DNA of 30,465 nt from Phenylobacterium sp. CCH9-H3 (GTDB taxonomy: Bacteria; Pseudomonadota; Alphaproteobacteria; Caulobacterales; Caulobacteraceae): positions 1 through 30,465 of the forward strand of contig NZ_LSJI01000260.1 in the NCBI RefSeq assembly GCF_001557235.1, read 5' to 3'. The position numbers and the translations under genes are program-made. Below, one piece after another: positions 25,160 to 30,465 of the stretch. The notes beneath the pieces were generated by a model, which saw only the letters and a program-made list of their open reading frames with translations, was not told where the DNA came from and ran no database searches. How positions within the stretch are numbered: the first letter of the stretch is position 1; each line of letters starts with the position of its first letter.

Positions 25160-25666
25160 ATGAGCGATGATCTCATCCAGGTGGGCCGCGTCGCGGGCGC
25201 CTTCGGGGTCCGCGGCGAGGTCCGCATCACCAGCTTCACGGCCGAACCGCTGGCGCTGCTGGACTACAAGGATCTGAAGCGTGAGGACGGCTCGATCGGC
25301 CTCACGCTCACCTCCGGGCGCGCCGCCAAAGGCGGGATCGTCGCCCGGGCCAAGGAAATCGAAACCCGCGAACAGGCCGAAGCCCTGCGCGGGCTCAAGC
25401 TCTACATTCCGAGGGCCGCCCTGCCCGAACCGGACGAGGACGAGTTCTACGTCACGGACCTGGTCGGCCTGGCTGTCGTGGGTCCCTCCGGCGAGCCCCT
25501 GGGCCGCATCAAGGCCGTCCAGGACTTCGGCGCCGGCGACCTGCTGGAGGTCTCGCCCGCCGAGGGCGGCGCCACCTGGTACCTCCCCTTCACCCGCGAA
25601 GCCGTCCCCGAGGTGCGCCTCGCCGACGGCGTCGTCGTGGGCGTGAAGCCGGACGAGGTGGAGTAG
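25160..25666 (+). CDS. rimM: Ribosome maturation factor RimM
   Basis: 168-residue factor for 30S head assembly. The N-terminal RimM domain begins QVGRVAGAFGVRGEVRI (residues 7-23), and the C-terminal PRC-barrel contains EFYVTDLVGLAVVGPSGEPLGRI (about 95-117), then GAGDLLEV and YLPFTREAVPEV. It follows rpsP by 11 bp in the same operon. A short hairpin just after the stop ends the operon before two opposing tesB genes. Confidence 0.96.
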   Translation: MSDDLIQVGRVAGAFGVRGEVRITSFTAEPLALLDYKDLKREDGSIGLTLTSGRAAKGGIVARAKEIETREQAEALRGLKLYIPRAALPEPDEDEFYVTDLVGLAVVGPSGEPLGRIKAVQDFGAGDLLEVSPAEGGATWYLPFTREAVPEVRLADGVVVGVKPDEVE

Positions 25667-25668
25667 TT

Positions 25669-25690
25669 TCCCTCCCTTGATGGGGAGGGA
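25669..25690. terminator. Inverted repeat between convergent rimM and tesB1
   Basis: TCCCTCCC (25669-25676) and GGGAGGGA (25683-25690) are perfect 8-bp arms with a 6-base loop. The repeat sits between the convergent ends of rimM (25666) and tesB1 (25694). There is no long T-tract, so it may act with Rho or as an mRNA end-protecting hairpin in both directions. Confidence 0.5.
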
Positions 25691-25693
25691 GGA

Positions 25694-26566
25694 TCACTTC
25701 GCCTTCGGCTTGCGCATCCGCATCAGCCCTTCCTGGGCGCAGCTCGCCACCAGGGCGCCGTCCGACGCGCGGTAGATGTAGCCGAGGTTGAAGCCGCGCC
25801 CGCCGGAGGCCGAGGGGCTTTCCTGGACATAGAGATGCCACTGGTTGAAGTCGGTCGGCCGGTGGAACCACATGGCGTGGTCCAGGCTGGCGGACTGGAA
25901 GCCGGGCGTGCGCCAGCTTACCCCGTGAGGGCGGATCGCGGTGCCCAGGAGGCTCATGTCCGAGGCGTAGGCCAGGATCACCTGGTGCATGTGCTGGTCC
26001 GCGCCGATGGGATGGCGGGCGCGGAACCACACCTGCTGGCGCGGCTCGCGGGGCTCGGGCGCGGCGACGTCGAAGCGGCCGCCGACAGTGCGCATCTCGA
26101 TCGGCTGCTCGCGGTCGATCCAGTCCTGGTCCTCGGGCGGGGCCTCGGCGCGCAGCCGCTTGCGCATCTCGGCATCGCCCTCGACGTCGTCCCAGCCGGG
26201 CGCGTCGGGCATGTCGGCCTGGTGCTCATAGCCGTCCTCGGCCACCTGGAAGGAGGCCGCCAGGTTGAAGATCTGCTGGCCGTGCTGCACGGCGATGACC
26301 CGCCGGGTGGTGAAGCTGCCGCCGTCGCGCGAGCGATCCACCTCGAAGACGATGGGGATCGACGGGTCCCCCGGCCGGATGAAGTAGCAGTGCAGCGAGT
26401 GGCAGACCCGGCCCTCGACCGTCTCATAGGCCGCCAGCAGCGATTGGGCGATCACCTGGCCGCCATAGATCCGCTGGCGCTGTTCCTCGTCGGGCGTCGT
26501 GCCCCGGAACAGGTTCACTTCCAGCCGCTCAAGCTTGAGCGTTTCGGCGAGCGTCTGGCCGGTCAT
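25694..26566 (-). CDS. tesB: Acyl-CoA thioesterase II (copy 1)
   Basis: 290-residue double-hotdog thioesterase that hydrolyses medium- and long-chain acyl-CoA. The N-terminal hotdog holds GGQVIAQSLLAAYETV and CHSLHCYFIRPGD, then GGSFTTRRV. The C-terminal hotdog holds LAYASDM (Asp203), FQSASLDHAMWFHRP and CAQEGL (Gln278). In E. coli TesB the active site is Asp204, Thr228 and Gln278; here Ser227 stands in the Thr position. It is a close paralogue of the gene at 26814, on the same strand. The pair interrupts the usual rimM-trmD neighbourhood. Confidence 0.93.
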   Translation of the reverse strand: MTGQTLAETLKLERLEVNLFRGTTPDEEQRQRIYGGQVIAQSLLAAYETVEGRVCHSLHCYFIRPGDPSIPIVFEVDRSRDGGSFTTRRVIAVQHGQQIFNLAASFQVAEDGYEHQADMPDAPGWDDVEGDAEMRKRLRAEAPPEDQDWIDREQPIEMRTVGGRFDVAAPEPREPRQQVWFRARHPIGADQHMHQVILAYASDMSLLGTAIRPHGVSWRTPGFQSASLDHAMWFHRPTDFNQWHLYVQESPSASGGRGFNLGYIYRASDGALVASCAQEGLMRMRKPKAK

Positions 26567-26630
26567 GGCGTTCCCGATTTGCTGCGGTCGCGAAGGCGCG
26601 TGCCTTACGCTGACGGCGTAACGGCGGCAA

Positions 26631-26684
26631 CCTCCTCGCCCCCCGAGCGGAAGCGAGAGAGGGGAGAGGGTAGGGAGAGGGGCG
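26631..26684 (-). repeat. REP-like repeat, copy A (inverted relative to copy B)
   Basis: This 54-base purine-rich stretch is, when reverse-complemented, nearly the same as 26761-26811. Shared features are CGCCCCTCTCCC at one end, a central CCCTCTCCCCTC, a loop with CGCTT, and GAGGAGG at the other end. The two copies form an inverted pair about 76 bases apart in the gap between the two tesB genes. Confidence 0.75.
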
Positions 26685-26760
26685 GCTCGGCCTCCCAGCT
26701 GCTGATCCAGGTTCCGCGAGGATCATGGCTGGACCAGCTGGCCAGCGGATCGCTCGGCGT

Positions 26761-26811
26761 CGCCCCTCTCCCGACCCTCTCCCCTCGCGCTTCGCGTCGG
26801 GGGAGAGGAGG
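26761..26811 (+). repeat. REP-like repeat, copy B, able to form a hairpin
   Basis: CCTCTCCCC (26776-26784) pairs perfectly with GGGGAGAGG (26800-26808), and the loop itself contains CGCG-CTT-CGCG. It lies 3 bases after the stop codon of tesB2 read from the opposite direction, that is, at the downstream side of tesB2 on the minus strand. It may terminate tesB2 transcription or be part of a dispersed repeat family. Confidence 0.75.
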
Positions 26812-26813
26812 TT

Positions 26814-27701
26814 TCACTTCGGCGTCTTCATCCGCAGCAGCCCTTCCTGGGCGACGGACGCCACCAGGGTCCCGTCCTCGGCGAAGATCTGGCCCCGGAT
26901 GAGACCTCGGCCGTCAGACGCCGAGGGGCTGTCGTGGACGTAGAGGTGCCACTGGTTGAAGTCCGCCGGGGCGTGGAACCACATGGCGTGGTCCAGACTG
27001 GCCGACTGGAAGCCCGGCGTCTGCCAATGCACCCCGTGGGGCCGCATGGCGGTCGACAGCAGGTTCATGTCCGAGGCGTAGGCCAGGATCACCTGGTGCA
27101 TGTGGGCGTCGTCGCCGATGGGCGAGCGGCAGCGGAACCAGTTCTGCGACACCGGCTCCTTCGGGCCGTCCAGCCAGTAGGTGCGCGCGTCCTTGGACCG
27201 CATCTCGATGGGCATGGGCCGCGAGAGCCAACGCTTGGCCTGCTCCGGCGCGTCCTTCATCAGCTCGCGCATGACCTCCATCTGGTCCTTGAGCTCGCTC
27301 CAGTGCGGGCCCGCGGGCATGGCGGCCTGGTGACGGAAACCTTCCTCCGGATTCTTGAAGGAAGCCGCGAGGTTGAAGATCTGCTTGCCGTGCTGGACCG
27401 CCACCACCCGGCGCGTGGTGAAGCTGCCACCGTCGCGGCTGCGGTCCACCTCGAAGACGATCGGCACGGTCGGATCGCCGGGCCGGATGAAATAGCAGTG
27501 CAGCGAGTGGCAGACGCGGTCCTCGACCGTCTCGTACGCCGCCAGCAGCGACTGGGCGATCACCTGGCCGCCGAAGATCCGGCCGGGCGAGTTGTCCGGC
27601 GTCGTTCCCCGGAACAGGTTCATCTCGATCCGCTCGAGCTGCAGGGTCTCGACCAGCGTCTCGTCCTGGCCTTCGGCTTCCGGCGTCTGGGGCTCACTCA
27701 T
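26814..27701 (-). CDS. tesB: Acyl-CoA thioesterase II (copy 2)
   Basis: 295 residues, the paralogue of the gene at 25694. Long blocks are the same or nearly so: GGQVIAQSLLAAYETVE, CHSLHCYFIRPGDP, VFEVDRSRDGGSFTTRRV, HMHQVILAYASDM and TPGFQSASLDHAMWFH. Predicted active-site residues are Asp211, Ser235 and Gln285. Differences lie in the first 20 residues, the middle linker (about 117-185) and the end of the second hotdog (RGLIRGQIFAEDG against RGFNLGYIYRASDG). This suggests an old tandem duplication with possibly different chain-length preference. It is upstream of copy 1 with 247 bp between them. Confidence 0.93.
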   Translation of the reverse strand: MSEPQTPEAEGQDETLVETLQLERIEMNLFRGTTPDNSPGRIFGGQVIAQSLLAAYETVEDRVCHSLHCYFIRPGDPTVPIVFEVDRSRDGGSFTTRRVVAVQHGKQIFNLAASFKNPEEGFRHQAAMPAGPHWSELKDQMEVMRELMKDAPEQAKRWLSRPMPIEMRSKDARTYWLDGPKEPVSQNWFRCRSPIGDDAHMHQVILAYASDMNLLSTAMRPHGVHWQTPGFQSASLDHAMWFHAPADFNQWHLYVHDSPSASDGRGLIRGQIFAEDGTLVASVAQEGLLRMKTPK

Positions 27702-27785
27702 GGGCGCCGATTACGCTGCGGGGCGCCCGGCGGCAAGGCGCAGCCGCCCTTGCGCGGGCATGGCGAGCACCGTCATCCTGAGGTG

Positions 27786-28409
27786 ATGGGAGAGAGACCC
27801 TACATCCGGCCCGTGTGGCGCACGCGGCTCGCCGCCGTGCTGGTGGCGTGGATGGTGCTGGCCGTCTCGGTGATGCTGGCGGCCGCGCGGCTCATGGAGG
27901 TCACACCCCCGTCAGTCGCGCCGATGCTGGTGCTGGCGCTCTATGTGGCGCCGCCGCCGGCGCTGCTGGCCTGGAGCTTCTGGCACATGATGCGCGAGCC
28001 CGTGACCGGCTGGCTGGCGCCCACCGTCCTGATGACCTTCTGCGGCGCCCTGATCCCCCTGGCCCCGCCGATCTACGACCTCGGCGTGCGGCTGAATTTC
28101 CAGGCGCGCCGCCCGGCCTACGAGGCCATCGCCGCCGAGGTGCGCGACGGCCGGATCGCCGGCCTTCCCAACCGCCGGGGCTGGATCGCGGGCGAGCGGG
28201 ACGGCGTGCGCTTCCGCTTTCGGCCGGCCGAGCGGGGCGTGATCGACTTCACCTGGGCCGAGGCCTACGGCCTGAAGGCCGGCGTCCGCTACGACGACAC
28301 CCCCTGCGTCAGCCGCCGCGGCGCCCTCTGCATCGACCGCGGCGAGCGCCTGGCGGACCGCTACACCTACTATGCGCGGTTCTTCGGAGGCTTGACGTCG
28401 CGGCCCTGA
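27786..28409 (+). CDS. Hypothetical membrane protein
   Basis: 207 residues from the ATG at 27786; GAGG lies only two or three bases upstream, so the start is uncertain. Residues about 14-33, 44-63 and 73-94 are hydrophobic helices, the second followed by WSFWHMMREP. The C-terminal ~110 residues are soluble and basic, with FRPAERGVIDFTWAEAYGL and a Cys pair (CVSRRGALC). I do not recognise the family. It is divergent from tesB2 (84 bp between starts) and 18 bp upstream of trmD, so it may be the first gene of the trmD-rplS transcript. Confidence 0.65.
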   Translation: MGERPYIRPVWRTRLAAVLVAWMVLAVSVMLAAARLMEVTPPSVAPMLVLALYVAPPPALLAWSFWHMMREPVTGWLAPTVLMTFCGALIPLAPPIYDLGVRLNFQARRPAYEAIAAEVRDGRIAGLPNRRGWIAGERDGVRFRFRPAERGVIDFTWAEAYGLKAGVRYDDTPCVSRRGALCIDRGERLADRYTYYARFFGGLTSRP

Positions 28410-28427
28410 CCAGCGCCTTCACCCGCC

Positions 28428-29138
28428 ATGTCGTTCGACTGCACAGTGCTGACCATGTTTCCGGACGCGTTTCCGGGCCCGCTGGGCGTCTCCCTGATCG
28501 GGACGGCGTGGCGAGAGGCCGCGCTCTGGACGTTGGAAACAGTGGACATTCGGGGCTTTTCCACAGATAAGCGCGGCTTCCTCGACGACACCCCTGCGGG
28601 TGGCGGTCCGGGACAAGTGATGCGGGCGGACGTGATCGCCTCTGCGCTCGACAGCGTGGAGCGGCGGGAACGGCCGCTTTTGTACATGAGCGCACGGGGT
28701 CGGCCCCTCACCCAGGCGCGCGTGAAGGAATGGGCCGCCGGTCCGGGACTGATCGTCCTGTGCGGGCGGTTCGAGGGGGTGGACCAGCGGGTGCTCGACG
28801 CCCGGGGGGTCGAGGAGGTCTCCGTCGGAGACGCGGTTCTCGCCGGTGGCGAGGCGGCGGCGATGGTGGCGATCGAGGCTTGCGTACGGCTGGTTCCGGG
28901 GGTCCTGGGACAGGCGATGAGCCTCAGTGAAGAAAGCTTCGAGGACGGACTCCTCGAGCATCCGCAGTACACGCGACCGCGGACGTTCGAAGGGCTCGAC
29001 ATCCCCGAGGTCCTGCTGAGCGGCCACCACGCCGATATCCGGAAGTGGCGGCAGATGCAGCGGGAAGCGACGACGCGGGAGCGGCGACCCGACCTTTGGG
29101 ACGCCAGGACCGCCAATCAACAGGCAAAGGGCGATTGA
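28428..29138 (+). CDS. trmD: tRNA (guanine37-N1)-methyltransferase TrmD
   Basis: 236-residue SPOUT methyltransferase that makes m1G37 in tRNAs reading CNN/GGG-type codons, preventing frameshifts. Motifs are DDTPAGGGPG (53-62), CGRFEGVDQR (112-121), SVGDAVLAGGE (132-142, in the trefoil knot) and LLEHPQYTRP (175-184), with GHHADIRKWR (199-208). Compared with E. coli, the first motif has Ala instead of Tyr, the second Phe instead of Tyr, and the third Ala-Val instead of Tyr-Val. Asp173 is in the place of the proposed catalytic Asp. It is 21 bp upstream of rplS. Confidence 0.96.
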   Translation: MSFDCTVLTMFPDAFPGPLGVSLIGTAWREAALWTLETVDIRGFSTDKRGFLDDTPAGGGPGQVMRADVIASALDSVERRERPLLYMSARGRPLTQARVKEWAAGPGLIVLCGRFEGVDQRVLDARGVEEVSVGDAVLAGGEAAAMVAIEACVRLVPGVLGQAMSLSEESFEDGLLEHPQYTRPRTFEGLDIPEVLLSGHHADIRKWRQMQREATTRERRPDLWDARTANQQAKGD

Positions 29139-29159
29139 AGCCCGGTAAGGATGACGACA

Positions 29160-29567
29160 ATGGCTGCCAACATCATCGAAACCCTCCGTAAGGAAGAAGC
29201 CGACCGCCTGCTGGCGACGCGCAAGATCCCTGATTTCCGTCCGGGCGACACCGTCCGCGTGAACGTGAAGATCAAGGAAGGCGACCGCGAGCGGATCCAG
29301 GCCTACGAGGGCGTCTGCATCGCCCGCGCCGGCCAGGGCGTCGACGAGAACTTCACCGTCCGCAAGATTTCCTTCGGCGAAGGCGTGGAACGGGTGTTCC
29401 CGATCCTGTCGCCGAACATCGACTCCATCGAGGTGAAGCGTCGCGGCGTCGTTCGTCGCGCCAAGCTGTACTATCTGCGCGATCGCCGCGGGAAGTCGGC
29501 CCGGATCGCCGAGCGCCAGATGGCCGCCAAGTCGGCCGAGACCGCGCCGGAAACCGAAGAGGCCTAA
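29160..29567 (+). CDS. rplS: 50S ribosomal protein bL19
   Basis: 135 residues. The core [31 protein letters not shown] and [34 protein letters not shown] are diagnostic of bL19, with a short Glu-rich C-terminal extension ([11 protein letters not shown]). The ATG at 29160 is chosen because AAGG lies nine bases upstream; an ATG at 29151 directly abuts that AAGG and could not use it. A strong terminator follows. Confidence 0.96.
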   Translation: MAANIIETLRKEEADRLLATRKIPDFRPGDTVRVNVKIKEGDRERIQAYEGVCIARAGQGVDENFTVRKISFGEGVERVFPILSPNIDSIEVKRRGVVRRAKLYYLRDRRGKSARIAERQMAAKSAETAPETEEA

Positions 29568-29596
29568 AGGCCCCTTCGAGCGTCGAGACTACAAGG

Positions 29597-29626
29597 CGGC
29601 GGCCGGAACGATCCGGCCGCCGTTTT
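29597..29626 (+). terminator. Intrinsic terminator after rplS
   Basis: CGGCGGCCGGA (29597-29607) and TCCGGCCGCCG (29612-29622) form a perfect 11-bp stem with a 4-base loop (ACGA), followed by TTTT. It lies 29 bp after the rplS stop and should end the trmD-rplS transcript before the opposing LysR gene. Confidence 0.88.
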
Positions 29627-29651
29627 CATGCTCGCTGCCGGGGCCGCCAAT

Positions 29652-30464
29652 CTACGCCTTGGCGGCGTAGGCGCCCAGTTCCTGCGCCAAGTGATCGAAC
29701 ATCAGCCGCATGCGCGGGCTGCCCCGCAGGGTCTCGTGCATGCAGATCCAGATATCCAGCTTGAACGAGAAGGCGTCCGGCATCACCGGCACCAGGCCGA
29801 AACGTTCGCCGATCTGCCGTTGGCAGGCCCCGATGCCAAACCCCGCCCGCAGCGCCGCCAGCTGGGCCACGTCGTTGTCGGTGCGCAGGGCGAAGAGGTC
29901 GCGGGTGATCGGCCGGCCGATGGACAGGTCGTTGACCATGTCGGGGAACTGGCGGTCGAAGCCGATCAGGGTGTGGCCGGCGAGTTCGTCGAAGTCGGTC
30001 GGCAGGCCGTGCCGTTCGACGTAGTCCGGCGTCGCGTAGAAGCCGACGCTGAGCTCCCCCACCTTCTTGGCCACCAGGCTGTTCTGCGTTGGCCGGGACA
30101 TGCGGACGGCCACGTCGGCGTCGCGACGGTTCAGGTCCTCGTTCTTGTTGGACAAGGTCAGCTCGACGTCGACACCGGGATTGGCGCGGCGGAAGCGCGA
30201 CAGGATATCGGGCAGCACCTCGATGCCGATGATATCGCTGGCGGCGAGGCGCACCACGCCCCCCTCCCCGCTGGCGACCCCGGACGCATCGCGCCCCGCC
30301 GCTGCGGCGGCCGCCGCCATGTCGGCCAGGTGCGGACGGAACGCCAGGGCCAGGTCGGTAGGCTGCAGGCCTCGGGGGCTGCGCAGGAACAGGGGCGCCC
30401 CAAGCTGGCGCTCCAGCTGGTCGATGTGCCGCCCGAGGGTGGGCTGAGTCAGCCGCCGCAGGCG
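29652..30464 (-). CDS. LysR family transcriptional regulator (5' end beyond window)
   Basis: 270 residues are visible; the start lies past the right edge. The frame enters in the helix-turn-helix, RRLTQPTLGRHIDQLERQLGAPLFLRSPRGLQPT, a canonical LysR recognition helix. The effector domain begins near VVRLAASDIIGIEVLPDIL and includes NPGVDVELTLSNKNEDLNRRDADVAVRM and FYATPDYVERHGLP. It resembles the branch with one soluble substrate domain and an Ala-rich linker. No target can be named, since the divergent neighbour is outside the window. Confidence 0.92.
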   Translation of the reverse strand, partial: RLRRLTQPTLGRHIDQLERQLGAPLFLRSPRGLQPTDLALAFRPHLADMAAAAAAAGRDASGVASGEGGVVRLAASDIIGIEVLPDILSRFRRANPGVDVELTLSNKNEDLNRRDADVAVRMSRPTQNSLVAKKVGELSVGFYATPDYVERHGLPTDFDELAGHTLIGFDRQFPDMVNDLSIGRPITRDLFALRTDNDVAQLAALRAGFGIGACQRQIGERFGLVPVMPDAFSFKLDIWICMHETLRGSPRMRLMFDHLAQELGAYAAKA

Positions 30465-30465
30465 G

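Overview
The window is GC-rich, densely packed chromosomal DNA that looks like an alphaproteobacterium of the order Caulobacterales (Caulobacter or Phenylobacterium type). The reasons are the protein sequences themselves, the ordering of acnA beside ccmABCD/ccmG, dapF/mtaB near ftsY/yciB, and ffh-rpsP-rimM with trmD-rplS, and CtrA-like TTAA sites upstream of small genes. The genus is an inference. I see no rRNA, tRNA, CRISPR array, phage or insertion sequence, and no gene-free stretch longer than 300 bases.

Layout. 1-2123 holds most of aconitase (minus, cut by the window edge). 2280-6270 is a cytochrome c maturation region: ccmA-ccmB, then an opposing small secreted NTF2-like gene, then a His/Met-rich Spy-like periplasmic protein, ccmC, ccmD, a 21-codon small ORF and ccmG. 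6345-6911 has two small unrecognised genes with CtrA-like sites. 6912-8434 is ftsY-yciB (minus), followed by a divergent TRIC/UPF0126 membrane protein. 9115-12539 is a tightly overlapping minus-strand operon: dapF, a signal peptidase I variant, mtaB and a GFA-type zinc protein. 12610-14312 has a PadR regulator with a large inverted repeat in front of it, divergent from a VOC protein and a SnoaL-like protein. 14324-16616 is a peroxide-defence module: oxyR divergent from ahpC and ahpD. 16626-19092 has a MocR-type PLP-dependent regulator divergent from a small membrane protein and a PNPOx-like flavoprotein. 19068-22898 contains a secreted SRPBCC protein, murI, a membrane-anchored alpha/beta hydrolase, ogt and a small unknown gene. 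23064-29567 is the SRP/ribosome region ffh-rpsP-rimM, two opposing tesB paralogues, an unknown membrane protein and trmD-rplS. A LysR regulator (minus) runs off the right edge.

How the genes fit together. The ccm genes make the haem-delivery and thiol-reduction parts of cytochrome c maturation; ccmE, ccmF and ccmH are not in the window. FtsY and Ffh, the two SRP GTPases, are both here. OxyR probably senses peroxide through Cys201/Cys210 and drives ahpC, whose CPC motif and neighbour AhpD match the AhpC/AhpD electron relay known in mycobacteria. Most of the window is core housekeeping DNA. I found no clearly new multi-gene system. The best leads are a signal peptidase with His where bacterial enzymes have the catalytic Lys, candidate operators for PadR, MocR and OxyR, CtrA-like sites at two unknown genes, the 21-codon ORF bridging ccmD and ccmG, a metal-binding-looking Spy-like protein, and an inverted pair of repeats between the tesB copies.
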